A stretch of 64,000 bases of DNA from Paenibacillus sp. URB8-2 (GCF_013393385.1 NZ_AP023239.1:3782001-3846000); one strand, 5' to 3'; numbered from the stretch's first letter, positions 16,792-26,059 are shown. Numbers and translations: made by a program. Notes: a model not told the origin generated them from the letters alone.

Positions 16792-17781
16792 TTAAAATGA
16801 TAATGAACCATATCCATATACTTCATCATAACCTTTGCTACCTAAATCTTTTGATATAGCAATTAAATCTTTTCTTATTAAACTTATGAGATTTAAATCT
16901 TTTGGATATTCACTTCTCTTAAGTAATTTAGCAATCAGCCCAGTTACATAAGCAGAAGCAAATGAAGTGCCATCATATACAGCATATTGATTGTTAGGTG
17001 ATAAAGTGAGTATATCTTTTCCAGGTGCGCTAAAATCGATTTTCCCAACTGCTGATGAATTTAGAGAATGGCTTGAACTATCAATTGCAGTTATAGAAAA
17101 GACATCTTCATAGGCCGCAGGATAGTCAACAGATATACCATAGTTATTCCCAGCAGCAGCTACAATGATAATCCCTTCATTAATTGCTTTTTCAATTACT
17201 GATTCTAAATGTTGATTTTCTCTTTTAATTCCAAAACTTAAGTTGATAATATCGACATTATTTTCTATGCACCATTCGATTCCTTTTACAAAATCATTAA
17301 TATCTCCTTTACCTGAATCATCCAATATTTTCACCGAATATAATTCTACATCAGGCGAAACACCTACGATTCCAAAATCATTATCATTTGAAGCAATAAT
17401 TCCTGCTATTGCAGTACCATGACCAAGAATATCGAATACTGGTTTATTAGGTCCCTCAGCATTAAATTCGATTATTTTACTTTGTTTTAAATCTTCATGA
17501 TTTTTATCAATTCCACTATCAAGAATTGCGACTTTTACAATCTTTCGATTTAATTGATTTATATCTGATTTTATATCAGGTTTTATATTTAGACTAATCA
17601 CACCCCAAGGAATTTCTTGTTTTGTTTTTAAATCAATGCGATTCAAATTTTCCCGAGTAATTACTTCATATGTTGTTGTTTTTTTGTTACTAAAATCAAT
17701 TTGGAAAACTAAAACAATAATTGAAATAATAATAATTAATACTAAGATTATTACTTTATGTGCTTTTGTTATAAAATACAC
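16792..17781 (-). CDS. S8 subtilisin-like serine protease, membrane-anchored
   Basis: A 329-residue subtilase. An N-terminal signal anchor (residues about 9-28, nearly all Ile/Leu/Val) is followed by a short propeptide-like stretch. The triad is complete: Asp in VAILDSGIDKNHED, His in GHGTAIAGIIA, Ser in YDGTSFASAYVTG, with the oxyanion Asn in AAAGNNYG. It is the first gene of the protease-toxin-immunity run. The start is odd: the GTG at 17781 touches the AAGGAG site, whereas 8 nt after that site lies ATA (17772-17770), which looks like a mutated ATG. The protease may mature or release the exported toxin next door; that is inference. Confidence 0.88.
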   Translation of the reverse strand: MYFITKAHKVIILVLIIIISIIVLVFQIDFSNKKTTTYEVITRENLNRIDLKTKQEIPWGVISLNIKPDIKSDINQLNRKIVKVAILDSGIDKNHEDLKQSKIIEFNAEGPNKPVFDILGHGTAIAGIIASNDNDFGIVGVSPDVELYSVKILDDSGKGDINDFVKGIEWCIENNVDIINLSFGIKRENQHLESVIEKAINEGIIIVAAAGNNYGISVDYPAAYEDVFSITAIDSSSHSLNSSAVGKIDFSAPGKDILTLSPNNQYAVYDGTSFASAYVTGLIAKLLKRSEYPKDLNLISLIRKDLIAISKDLGSKGYDEVYGYGSLSF

Positions 17782-18216
17782 TCCTTTTTATGTATAATTA
17801 GATAAATATAGCTCCTTTCCTGATTAAAAACTTATTTTGTATCATATATTCCAATTATTCTCAACCTTTTATTTAATTTTTTTTAAAAGTTTTCACATAT
17901 AGCTAATGATTTCGATAGTTATTTTCCTTAATTTTCTTTTTATGGGGTATATTATTATGTGATTAATTGGAAAAAATCTGCTAATTTCACTCGTTACAAG
18001 TACTAAAAAAGCATCAGGAAGAATTAATAATAAGTTTTGAGAATTAGAATTATCCTTGGTTAATAACAATCAATAAATTTACGGGTTATGTATTCTATAT
18101 TAAATATTATCGGGCTTCCCGACTCCGCCATCCGCGAAGCGGCCCTGCGGGTGCGCTCCGCCGTAAGAAATTGCGTTTAGACATCATCGACTTTTATTGC
18201 CAAATTCCTATCTAGA
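17782..18216. other. AT-rich intergenic stretch with a GC-rich block
   Basis: No gene can be supported here. Most is very AT-rich and includes the promoter of the protease. At about 18110-18160 the composition switches abruptly to GC-rich (CGGGCTTCCCG, CCGCGAAGCGG and CGGCGGAGCG-type short inverted repeats), then returns to ordinary composition. This looks like a remnant of a different element or a structured RNA end. Confidence 0.5.
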
Positions 18217-18245
18217 ATAAAAAGCCAACCTCCTAAGAGATTGGC
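18217..18245 (-). terminator. terminator after the recombinase pair
   Basis: Minus strand GCCAATCTC-TTA-GGAGGTTGGC followed by TTTTTATT, directly after the stop of the recombinase remnant at 18253. Confidence 0.8.
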
Positions 18246-18252
18246 GAGTCAA

Positions 18253-18438
18253 TTAACGCTTTGTTTTTCGTTCTTTTTGTAATCCACTTAGGACGTTATT
18301 CATCGGTTTAAACCATTCATGCTTTTCTTTAATTGATTTCTGGGACAAGTGAGTGTACTTACCCACCATACGCAAGTCAGAATGCCCCATAATCTCAACC
18401 AAATAACGTTCACTTCCACCATTCTCCAAGAAATTCAT
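18253..18438 (-). pseudogene. C-terminal remnant of a tyrosine recombinase
   Basis: A 61-residue frame with the end of an integrase catalytic domain: EIMGHSDLRMVGKYTHLS contains the second catalytic His and the Tyr nucleophile. Reading the same phase upstream gives QLRHMNFLENGG, i.e. the HxLRH box followed at once by FLENGG with the usual intervening residues missing; so the first three quarters of this gene are absent. It overlaps the stop of the intact recombinase upstream by 4 nt. Probably left by recombination between two related integrase genes. Confidence 0.7.
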
Positions 18439-19409
18439 ATGTCTAAGTTGCTCAGTGGACTGTGCTTTTGATATTTCCGTCCCACTTCTTCGTCAGTGAA
18501 ATCGAGGTATGCCTTTTGTGTGACCTCGACCGAGGAATGCCCCAAGATTTTAGATAAGGTGAACCAGTCGCCGCCATTGAGGATATAGTATTTGGCTGAG
18601 TTGTTACGCAGTTGATGAGGATGAATATCTATATTGACCCTTTTCCCCGCTTCACGTAACGCCTTCTCAAAATTTCTAATGTCTAATTGTGTTCCCCGTG
18701 TCGTTGGGAATACATAAGGGCTATTAGAGTAGCGATCATGATACTTAAGCCAACTTCTCAGCTCTAGTCCAAGCTTTGGGCTAAAATACACGAATCGTTG
18801 CTGCTTGTTCTTCGGATTCGTTATAAGGATAGATTTATGCTTAAAGTCAATGTGCTCAGGCATAAGCGCCAAGCATTCTCCAATACGCATGCCTGTGTCT
18901 AACAAGGTTAATGTAATGACCGAGTTCCTGTAATCGTGAAATTTTGAGGTATCAAATTGATTAAGCACACGCTTGATATCCTCTGGGGCAAGCATCTTTT
19001 TAATTTTACGCTGTACCTTGGGATTCTCAATTTTCTCACATGGATTCTTTGTGATTTCACGTTCTGTATCATAAAGCCAATTAAAGAAAACCTTTATATT
19101 TCGTACATAGTTAGCCACTGTTACCGTCGATACTTGCTTGTTGTAATCAGAGCGGTTATGAGGGAAGTTTTTATTGATCGAAGCCTCATTGGTGACAACC
19201 GAATACTTTCCACGCTCCTGAATGTACTTGATATAATTTCGAATGTGTCCCGATTGAACCTTTAGTACCTCGGTGATTACAAACTGATTTTGTAAATATG
19301 CTGCCAATAATTTTAAACTCTGCTCATAGCTGGCTAAAGTCTTTTTTGCCAAATTGCGGGAAGTACAGTAAAGCATGAAGTTATCAATCTGAAACTCAAA
19401 ATCGGTCAT
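18435..19409 (-). CDS. tyrosine recombinase/phage-type integrase
   Basis: A 324-residue recombinase with an N-terminal SAM-like core-binding domain (residues about 1-115) and a catalytic domain carrying Arg (TGMRIGE), His-x-x-Arg (HPHQLR), His (LGHSSVEVTQ) and Tyr (AYLDF). Start ATG 19409 has GGAGGG 9 nt upstream; the longer frame to 19445 is not needed. It sits at the right edge of the accessory island, 180 nt from spo0A, as expected of the enzyme that moved the island. Attachment repeats were not found by eye. Confidence 0.9.
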   Translation of the reverse strand: MTDFEFQIDNFMLYCTSRNLAKKTLASYEQSLKLLAAYLQNQFVITEVLKVQSGHIRNYIKYIQERGKYSVVTNEASINKNFPHNRSDYNKQVSTVTVANYVRNIKVFFNWLYDTEREITKNPCEKIENPKVQRKIKKMLAPEDIKRVLNQFDTSKFHDYRNSVITLTLLDTGMRIGECLALMPEHIDFKHKSILITNPKNKQQRFVYFSPKLGLELRSWLKYHDRYSNSPYVFPTTRGTQLDIRNFEKALREAGKRVNIDIHPHQLRNNSAKYYILNGGDWFTLSKILGHSSVEVTQKAYLDFTDEEVGRKYQKHSPLSNLDI

Positions 19410-19588
19410 AAAAAAAATCCCTCCATGGATAGTTTCCGCACCCAATAGAGAGATGAATTTATAGTGTAACCAGTCAGATGTTTATTGGTTTACAATCATC
19501 CCAAAAAGATATTTATGGGCATAATTGTTTTTGCACCAATAATTCCCAATACCGTCAAATCCCTTGCTGCTCATTGATCCTTACCCTT

Positions 19589-20413
19589 TCACGACACCTT
19601 ATGCTCGATCCGCAGCTTGTCGGCAACCATCGCGATGAACTCGCTATTGGTCGGTTTGGATTTGGAGATGTTAATGGTGTAGCCGAACAGGTGGCTGATG
19701 GAGTCGATGTTCCCGCGCGTCCAGGCGACCTCGATGGCGTGGCGGATAGCCCGTTCTACGCGTGAAGGCGTTGTCTTGAATTTTTCGGCAATGGCCGGAT
19801 AGAGCGTTTTCGTAATGGCGCCGAGAATTTCAATGTTGTTGTACACCATCGTGATTGCCTCGCGCAAGTACTGATATCCCTTAATATGCGCAGGTACGCC
19901 GATTTCATGTATGATCGAGGTGATATTGGCATCCAAATTTTTACCTTTGGACAGCGGTACAACATTGGATTTGACCGACGAGAAGATCGGAGAACCGGAA
20001 GATGAAGAAGAGGTCATGACGCTGCCGTTCTGGGTTCCCACTAGCTGTCTCACCCGGTTTGTTAGCACTTCCATATCGAAAGGCTTCAAGATATAATACG
20101 ACGCTCCGAGCTGCACTGCCCTTTGAGTGATATTCTCCTGGCCGAAGGCTGTCAGCATAATGATTTTAGGTTGGGGATTCAAATCCATTTCCCGCAGACG
20201 TTCAAGCACGCCTAATCCGTCAAGATGCGGCATGATAATATCAAGGATAAGAACATCGGGAATTTTGCGCGCCTGGCTCAGCATTTGAACCACTTCTTCA
20301 CCATTATATGCGATTCCAGTCACTGTCATATCTTCCTGCTCCGAAATATATTCAGCGAGCAAATTGGTAAATTCCCGATTATCATCGGCCAACAACACTT
20401 CAATATTCTGCAC
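19589..20413 (-). CDS. spo0A: stage 0 sporulation master regulator Spo0A
   Basis: A 274-residue response regulator. The receiver domain reads [10 protein letters not shown] at residues 5-14 and has the phosphorylated Asp in [13 protein letters not shown] near residue 55, and the conserved Lys in ILKPFDME. After a Ser-rich linker the C-terminal Spo0A domain contains [18 protein letters not shown], which includes the DNA-recognition helix. Phosphorylated Spo0A switches the cell into sporulation. The start is a GTG at 20413 with AAGGAGG 9 nt before it; the longer frame to 20485 has no site. Three Spo0A-box-like sequences lie upstream, so autoregulation is likely. The Sda homologue at 11039 acts on the same pathway. 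Confidence 0.97.
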   Translation of the reverse strand: MQNIEVLLADDNREFTNLLAEYISEQEDMTVTGIAYNGEEVVQMLSQARKIPDVLILDIIMPHLDGLGVLERLREMDLNPQPKIIMLTAFGQENITQRAVQLGASYYILKPFDMEVLTNRVRQLVGTQNGSVMTSSSSSGSPIFSSVKSNVVPLSKGKNLDANITSIIHEIGVPAHIKGYQYLREAITMVYNNIEILGAITKTLYPAIAEKFKTTPSRVERAIRHAIEVAWTRGNIDSISHLFGYTINISKSKPTNSEFIAMVADKLRIEHKVS

Positions 20414-20477
20414 TGGTTGTTTCCTCCTTAAAAATATCTGCTTTGTAAAACAGCGTTTATCTTCACTCTTTAAAGTT

Positions 20478-20510
20478 TTCGACATGTGGAACGAATTTCC
20501 TTCTGTCGAA
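20478..20510. promoter_or_regulatory. pair of Spo0A boxes upstream of spo0A
   Basis: TTCGACA at 20478-20484 and TGTCGAA at 20504-20510 match the 7-bp 0A box (TGTCGAA) in both orientations, 65-97 nt upstream of the spo0A start codon. A third TTCGACA is at 20590-20596. Feedback control of spo0A by its own product is known in B. subtilis. Confidence 0.75.
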
Positions 20511-20595
20511 AATTATTTTTCTTTATTTTTTTTCGGGCATGATTTATAATTAAATATTTTATTACACTATTCGATTTTGTTCATGAACGTTCGAC

Positions 20596-20626
20596 AAAAA
20601 AATCTTAAGGCTAAACCGCCTTAAGA
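20596..20626 (-). terminator. spoIVB terminator
   Basis: Minus strand TCTTAAGGC-GGTTTA-GCCTTAAGA then seven T. The stop codon TAG of spoIVB lies in the loop, so the hairpin doubles as the last codons of the gene. Confidence 0.9.
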
Positions 20627-21741
20627 TTAGAGTGAAACCTATACTGTTGTACAACACCGGAATCTTTAAGCATCCATTCGATGAAACAGCCGTAACCGGA
20701 TCTGGGATCATTGACGAAAACATGTGTTACCGCTCCGACCAGCTTGCCGTTCTGAACAATGGGACTGCCGCTCATTCCCTGAACAATGCCCCCGGTCTTA
20801 TCAATCAGCCTCGGATCGGTAATCCTCAACACCATTCCCTTTGTAGCCGGCTCCTGCTGGCGGGCCACATGGATGATCTCAACATTGAACCGTTCAACTC
20901 TCTGACCTTCAAGTACGGTAAGAATTTGAGCTGGGCCTTCCTTTACCTCACTGCTCATGGCTACCGGAATCGGTTCGCGATACAGGCTGTGATCCGGATT
21001 TCGCCCCATTTTGCCGAAAATGCCGAAGTCTGTGTTGCTTTCAACATTTCCGAGCACCTGGCTCTCTTTCAGAAAGTGAGCCCGCTTCTCGCCCGGATCG
21101 CCGTCTTGACTTTTGGATATGGAAGTTACGCTTGATTCCACAATATGTCCGCTGCCGACAACAATCGGAGTTCCGGTATTCATATCGGTAATGACATGTC
21201 CGAGCGCTCCATAAACGCCCTGATTCGGTGCGTAGAAGGTCAATGTTCCTACCCCTGCGGCAGAATCCCTGATGTAAAGCCCTAGCCGCCATACTTTGTC
21301 GTTCCGGTCGTAAGCCGGTTTAAGCTTGGCCGTCCGTTCCTTGCCCTCGCGTATATACCGGATGGTGAGTTCACCGCCGGAATCCCCTGCCCGCTTCACA
21401 AGATCCGCCACCTTGGTTACCTCATCCAGCTTGATCCCGTCAATCGATACCATAAGATCCCCGGGCAGCAGTCCGCTGGTTTCGCCCGGCGACAATTTGG
21501 TCTGCTGAGACACCTCAACAAAATGATGTCCCACAACCAATACTCCTGCCGACTTGACCTTGACGCCAATCGTCTGCCCACCTGGATACACTTTGATTGC
21601 CCGCACAGCTCCCGTCTCAGCTCCTGCTTGGCTCCGTTCAGCAGGCGATACATAGCCGGAAACCGGTACGCTAAACCCTGACACACTAAGAAAGAAAGCA
21701 AATAAAAGACCTGGCATTAACTTCCTGAGGTTAGGCTTCAA
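20611..21741 (-). CDS. spoIVB: SpoIVB signalling serine peptidase
   Basis: A 376-residue S55-family peptidase secreted from the forespore into the space between the membranes, where it cleaves SpoIVFA and releases sigma-K activation. There is one N-terminal membrane/signal segment (residues 8-30), a PDZ domain with GLLPGDLMVSIDG near residue 95, and a trypsin-like domain with His in YGALGHV and Ser in GMSGSPIV. It precedes spo0A, the standard order in Bacillales. Length is about 50 residues less than the B. subtilis protein, without loss of a key motif. Confidence 0.95.
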   Translation of the reverse strand: MKPNLRKLMPGLLFAFFLSVSGFSVPVSGYVSPAERSQAGAETGAVRAIKVYPGGQTIGVKVKSAGVLVVGHHFVEVSQQTKLSPGETSGLLPGDLMVSIDGIKLDEVTKVADLVKRAGDSGGELTIRYIREGKERTAKLKPAYDRNDKVWRLGLYIRDSAAGVGTLTFYAPNQGVYGALGHVITDMNTGTPIVVGSGHIVESSVTSISKSQDGDPGEKRAHFLKESQVLGNVESNTDFGIFGKMGRNPDHSLYREPIPVAMSSEVKEGPAQILTVLEGQRVERFNVEIIHVARQQEPATKGMVLRITDPRLIDKTGGIVQGMSGSPIVQNGKLVGAVTHVFVNDPRSGYGCFIEWMLKDSGVVQQYRFHSNLKAV

Positions 21742-21846
21742 TGGCTGTCACGCTCCCTTTTGCTTCTTTCGCTTGACGAAAAAAGTGGTCGCCAATTGCG
21801 TACCTATAAGATAACCTTGCCCCCAGGCTTTTATTACTGTCAATAC

Positions 21847-23583
21847 TTAACCGCTTGGCGTTCCTGCGGCCTTGCTGGCGTCCGCCAAATTGAGCATTTC
21901 CTGCGCGTGATGCAGCGTCTTTTCTGTAATTTCCACACCGCCCAGCATTCTTGCCAGTTCCTTCACCCTGCCTTCTTCGGACAGCGGCTCCACCTCGGTC
22001 ATCGTTCGGCCGTCCTGTACTTTTTTGCGGATGAGGTACTGATGGTCCGCCATGCAGGCCACCTGCGGCAGGTGAGTAATGGAGAAAACCTGGCACATCG
22101 AAGACAACCGGTACAGCTTATCTGCGATGGATTGGGCTGCCCGTCCGCTCACTCCCGTATCCACTTCGTCGAAGATCAGCACGGGAATGTCTTCATGCCT
22201 TGCAAAAATGCTCTTCATCGCCAGCATGATGCGCGAAAGCTCACCGCCCGAAGCAATTTTGCTCAAGGGGCGCAGCGGCTCTCCGGGGTTAGGAGAAATC
22301 ATGAATTCTGCGCTGTCGATACCCTGGCGGGTCAGGCGGATGCGCCGGCCGTCGACCTCAATTCCTTTCGGATCTTCAAGTGTATCCAGCTTGACCTCAA
22401 GGGAGGTCCGTTCCATTTGCAGGTCCTTCAGTTCGCCTTCCACCTGTGACGCCAAATCCGCCGCGCACTTGCGCCGCGCTTCGCTAAGCTTCTTCGCTGA
22501 GGTCATCAGTTCTTCAAGCAGGGCATTTCGTTTAACAGTCAGCTTTTCCAAATGCTCGTCCTTGTTCTCAAGCAGATCGGTTTCCCGTGAAATTTGTTCG
22601 TAATACTCCAGAATTTGCTCCACGCTGTCGCCGTATTTGCGCCGCAGACCGGAGATGAGATCGAGACGGTTCTCCACTTCCTCCAGCCTCGCCGGGTTGA
22701 ACTCAATATCCTCACGGTAATCGCGCAACTGAAATGAGGCATCCTCCAGCTGATAAAAAGACGACTGAAGCTGCTCCAGTACGGGCCGCAGACTTTTCTC
22801 ATCATAACGAAAAACGTCCTCAAGCGTAGAGATGGCATTGCTGATTGCTTCAAGTCCCTGGCGACCATTCAGCACCTCATAAGCGCCGGAAACGGAATCC
22901 ATCATTTTCTCGCTGTGGGATAGTTTGACCCTTTCTTCGGAAAGTAATTCATCTTCTCCACATTTTAACGCAGCGGAAGAGATCTCCTCCAGCTGGAACC
23001 GGTACAAATCAAGCATTTGATAGCTTCTTTGACTTGAATCCTGCAGCTCGCGCAGCTCTTTCTCCACCTGGGCAAACTTTGAATATTTCTCCTGATAGTC
23101 CGCCTTCAGCGGTCCGATCACGGATTCACCGTACGTATCCAATAGTCCCAAATGACGCTCCGGCCTCAGCAGATTCTGATGCTCATGCTGGCCGTGAATA
23201 TTGACAAGCTGCTCGCCGATTTCACGCAGCATCGTCAGATTCACCATTTGGCCGTTAACACGGGACGTGCTTTTCCCCTGGGTATTAAGCTCTCTACGGA
23301 TAATCAGATGCTCCTCTTTCTGCGCCCTGATTCCGAGCTTCTCCAGCGTGTCCCAAACCGAATGCCCGCTTCGCAAGCTGAACAGGGCCTCCATTTCCGC
23401 CTTCTCGCAGCCGTAGCGAATGGAATCGGCCGAGCCCCGGCCGCCGGCGATCAGTCCGAGCGCATCGATAATGATCGACTTGCCCGCTCCCGTCTCGCCC
23501 GTCAACACATGAAAGCCCGGATAAAAATATACATCTACCGATTCGACAACCGCCAGGTTGCGAATAGATAATGTTTCCAGCAC
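21847..23583 (-). CDS. recN: DNA repair protein RecN
   Basis: A 578-residue SMC-like ATPase that assembles at double-strand breaks. Walker A GETGAGKS is at about residues 29-36, long coiled coils fill residues 160-380, and Walker B is LIFDEVDTGVSG near 480. Start is GTG 23583 with GGAGGTG 8 nt upstream; the frame open to 23697 lacks a site. It lies about 105 nt before spoIVB and 490 nt after argR. A LexA-like palindrome 240 nt upstream suggests SOS control. Confidence 0.95.
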   Translation of the reverse strand: MLETLSIRNLAVVESVDVYFYPGFHVLTGETGAGKSIIIDALGLIAGGRGSADSIRYGCEKAEMEALFSLRSGHSVWDTLEKLGIRAQKEEHLIIRRELNTQGKSTSRVNGQMVNLTMLREIGEQLVNIHGQHEHQNLLRPERHLGLLDTYGESVIGPLKADYQEKYSKFAQVEKELRELQDSSQRSYQMLDLYRFQLEEISSAALKCGEDELLSEERVKLSHSEKMMDSVSGAYEVLNGRQGLEAISNAISTLEDVFRYDEKSLRPVLEQLQSSFYQLEDASFQLRDYREDIEFNPARLEEVENRLDLISGLRRKYGDSVEQILEYYEQISRETDLLENKDEHLEKLTVKRNALLEELMTSAKKLSEARRKCAADLASQVEGELKDLQMERTSLEVKLDTLEDPKGIEVDGRRIRLTRQGIDSAEFMISPNPGEPLRPLSKIASGGELSRIMLAMKSIFARHEDIPVLIFDEVDTGVSGRAAQSIADKLYRLSSMCQVFSITHLPQVACMADHQYLIRKKVQDGRTMTEVEPLSEEGRVKELARMLGGVEITEKTLHHAQEMLNLADASKAAGTPSG

Positions 23584-24069
23584 AAATATTGCACCTCCGA
23601 CGCATGAATACCATGCCTTATAAACTCCATCATCCCTACGCTCCGCACGCCGGGTATGACACGCCAATTCTTGGGTTAAACCGATTAGTAAATCCAATAT
23701 ACAACAGCAGATACATCAAATCGTCTTATTAATGAGTATGGCTTGTTCAAAATTTGAGTAGACGCAGAAATTAGATGCTTGTCGATCAGCATGGCCAATT
23801 CCCGCTGTTACCTCAAAGTATGACCGAACATAGGTTCGTAGTCAAGAGGTTTCAAATAAAAAAGTTAATGACAGGAGAAAGAAAAGGAAATTAAAGCGTT
23901 GATATGAAGACAGTCGTATAGGGGGCTCTGGTAAGAGTTCTTGGATAGGATGTGCATAGGGTGCTTCAAAATGTCGGACAGTTCAGAGGGCTAATAATGC
24001 CCTCCCTTGTCCACATTCGAATTCTCCCTTGCCATAAATAAAGAAAGAAGGCTTATTCTCGGAATACGG
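23584..24069. other. recN upstream intergenic region
   Basis: No gene can be supported in these 486 nt. They hold a LexA-box-like palindrome (23825-23838) and a GAGGGC/GCCCTC hairpin (23986-24004) that may end the argR transcript. The rest shows no clear structure. Confidence 0.5.
23825..23838. promoter_or_regulatory. LexA (DinR) box candidate
   Basis: CGAACATAGGTTCG fits the Gram-positive SOS box CGAAC-N4-GTTCG exactly in both half sites. It is 242 nt upstream of the recN start and is the only one noticed here. It suggests, but does not prove, damage induction of recN. Confidence 0.65.
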
Positions 24070-24516
24070 TTAAATGTAACCCATGATTTGCGAAACCACC
24101 TTATTGCTGTCATCCGTCTCCCGGCAGATAATCAAAATGGTGTCGTCACCGGATATCGTCCCCATAATCTCGGGCCATTCGATGCTGTCGATCAGCGCGG
24201 CGACGGAATTGGCCGTTCCCGGCAGACATTTCATGACAACCAGATTGCCCGAATAATCGATATGCACGAAATTGTCCACAAGTACCCGCCTCAGCTTCTG
24301 CGTCGGATTGTAACGCTGATCGGTCGGCAGTGAATATTTATATCTCCCGTCATCCATCGGAACCTTGATCAGCAGCAGTTCCTTGATATCTCTGGAAACG
24401 GTCGCCTGGGTAACCTGAAAACCCGCATTCCGAAGCGCTTCGACCAGCTCGTCCTGCGTCTCAATATCCCGGTGGGTAATAATTTCACGAATTTTAATAT
24501 GTCTTTGACCTTTCAT
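24070..24516 (-). CDS. argR: arginine repressor/activator ArgR (AhrC)
   Basis: A 148-residue regulator of arginine synthesis and breakdown. The N-terminal winged helix carries [18 protein letters not shown] (residues 36-53) and the C-terminal hexamerisation and arginine-binding domain ends with [13 protein letters not shown]. Length and motifs are standard. It lies between the small membrane protein gene and recN, as in other Bacillales. Confidence 0.95.
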   Translation of the reverse strand: MKGQRHIKIREIITHRDIETQDELVEALRNAGFQVTQATVSRDIKELLLIKVPMDDGRYKYSLPTDQRYNPTQKLRRVLVDNFVHIDYSGNLVVMKCLPGTANSVAALIDSIEWPEIMGTISGDDTILIICRETDDSNKVVSQIMGYI

Positions 24517-24545
24517 TAATGGCCTCCCGTATGTTTAAAAAGGTA

Positions 24546-25019
24546 CTAGTCGTTCTCTCCATCATCCCTGCCGAATGTGATCAAGTTAACCGTGGCGGCC
24601 GCAGGATTTACGTAAAGCAGCCCGCCCACCTCCGGATAAATCAGGAGATAAGGCAGCAGCATGTCCCGCATCCCGCTTCCGGTCCATTCTAGTGGACGGC
24701 GCGGACGAGCCAGCATCACGAGATACTGTGTGCCGTCCTCGGTCGCCGCAACGTAATCAACAAACAGCCGGCTGTAGAGCGGAGCGCCGTCAACGTTGAA
24801 GGACAGCGGAATTTTCAGCTTGCCGCCGACGACTTCATAGCCTGCATCCTCCAGCAGATTCAGCGCAGGATGGGAAATGATCTCTTTGTTTAGCGGAATG
24901 TGATCCTGCAAAAAGGAACGCGGCGAGCTCTGCAGCCATACATAAATGCGGTAAATGACCCACACTGCCAGTCCAACACCGATCAGCGCCATAACCGCCT
25001 TGTCCGGGCTACCCGTCAT
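24546..25019 (-). CDS. conserved membrane-anchored protein of unknown function
   Basis: A 157-residue protein with one N-terminal membrane helix (residues about 8-27, AVMALIGVGLAVWVIYRIYVW) and a cytoplasmic or extracytoplasmic alpha/beta domain. ATG 25019, behind GAGGTG, is preferred over the Met at 25028. I do not recognise the family; it seems to be a regular resident of the tlyA-argR interval in related genomes. A Holliday-junction-resolvase-like core (PEVGGLLYV) cannot be claimed. Confidence 0.7.
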   Translation of the reverse strand: MTGSPDKAVMALIGVGLAVWVIYRIYVWLQSSPRSFLQDHIPLNKEIISHPALNLLEDAGYEVVGGKLKIPLSFNVDGAPLYSRLFVDYVAATEDGTQYLVMLARPRRPLEWTGSGMRDMLLPYLLIYPEVGGLLYVNPAAATVNLITFGRDDGEND

Positions 25020-25086
25020 CCGAATCACCTCGGTGATTTATTCGCTTAGACCGAGCAAAATTCCTCTTAAATAGCCAAAAAGAAAC

Positions 25087-26022
25087 TCATCGACGCGATG
25101 AGTTTCCATGAGTTGAAGCCTGACCGCCGAACGTGCTCGAGGCTTCCGCGACAACGGTCGCTGCGAGCGCGGCAAAATCGCCGTAAAGCTCGTGCAAAGT
25201 CTCCGGCCTGGAGGCCTCCCCCTCGTCCTTGGCTTCGCCGCTTGGTTGTGTCTCTTCCGATTCCAGACGCCAATGGGCCAGAAATTCGATGTTGCCCTCT
25301 CCGCCCGTGATGGGGGAGAAGGTCAAGCCTTCCAGAATGAAACCGAGTTCCCGGGCCATTGTCAGCACATTGACCAGCACTTCCCGGTGAACCGCCGGAT
25401 CGCGCACGACGCCCGATTTGCCGACCTTCTCCCGTCCGGCCTCGAACTGGGGCTTGATCAGCGCGACAACGTCGGCCGGCTTTCCCAGCAGCGCCTTAAG
25501 CGGAGGAAGGATAATCTTCAATGAGATGAATGAAACGTCGATGCTGGCAAAATCGGGAACGGAGCCTTTGAGATCGGGGGGCGTCATATACCGGAAGTTC
25601 GTCCGTTCCATAACGCATACCCTCTTATCTTCCCGCAGCGACCAGTCCAACTGGTTATAGCCTACATCGATGGCATATACATAGGTTGCCCCGTTCTGAA
25701 GAGCGCAATCGGTGAAGCCTCCGGTGGAAGCGCCGATGTCCAGCATCGTCCGGCCGCCGACGTCGATGCCAAACCGGCGCAGCGCCTTTTCAAGCTTGAG
25801 TCCGCCCCGGCTGACATACGGATGCACAGCGCCTTTAACCTTAAGGACTGCACTGCGCGGCACTTTCATCCCGGCTTTCTCGATACGTTCTTCATCCGCA
25901 AGCACGAGGCCTGCCATAATGGCCGCCTTGGCCTTTTCGCGGCTTTCATAAAAGCCCTGCTCGACGAGCAGTACGTCGATTCTTTCCTTCGGGCTCCGTT
26001 CTTTTTCTTTACCGTGTTCCAT
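25087..26022 (-). CDS. tlyA: TlyA-family rRNA methyltransferase
   Basis: A 311-residue protein with an N-terminal S4 RNA-binding domain (residues about 15-75, RIDVLLVEQGF ... SREKAKAAIMAG) and an FtsJ-like methyltransferase domain whose SAM loop reads MLDIGASTGGFTDCAL. TlyA enzymes make 2'-O-methylcytidine in 16S/23S rRNA in some bacteria. Start ATG 26022 with GGAG 8 nt before is preferred over TTG 26034. The C-terminal 40 residues form a Glu/Ser/Thr-rich tail. Corresponds to B. subtilis yqxC. Confidence 0.9.
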   Translation of the reverse strand: MEHGKEKERSPKERIDVLLVEQGFYESREKAKAAIMAGLVLADEERIEKAGMKVPRSAVLKVKGAVHPYVSRGGLKLEKALRRFGIDVGGRTMLDIGASTGGFTDCALQNGATYVYAIDVGYNQLDWSLREDKRVCVMERTNFRYMTPPDLKGSVPDFASIDVSFISLKIILPPLKALLGKPADVVALIKPQFEAGREKVGKSGVVRDPAVHREVLVNVLTMARELGFILEGLTFSPITGGEGNIEFLAHWRLESEETQPSGEAKDEGEASRPETLHELYGDFAALAATVVAEASSTFGGQASTHGNSSRR

Positions 26023-26059
26023 AGTCATCTCCAACTTCTATTCTCGAGTCCCCTTAAAC

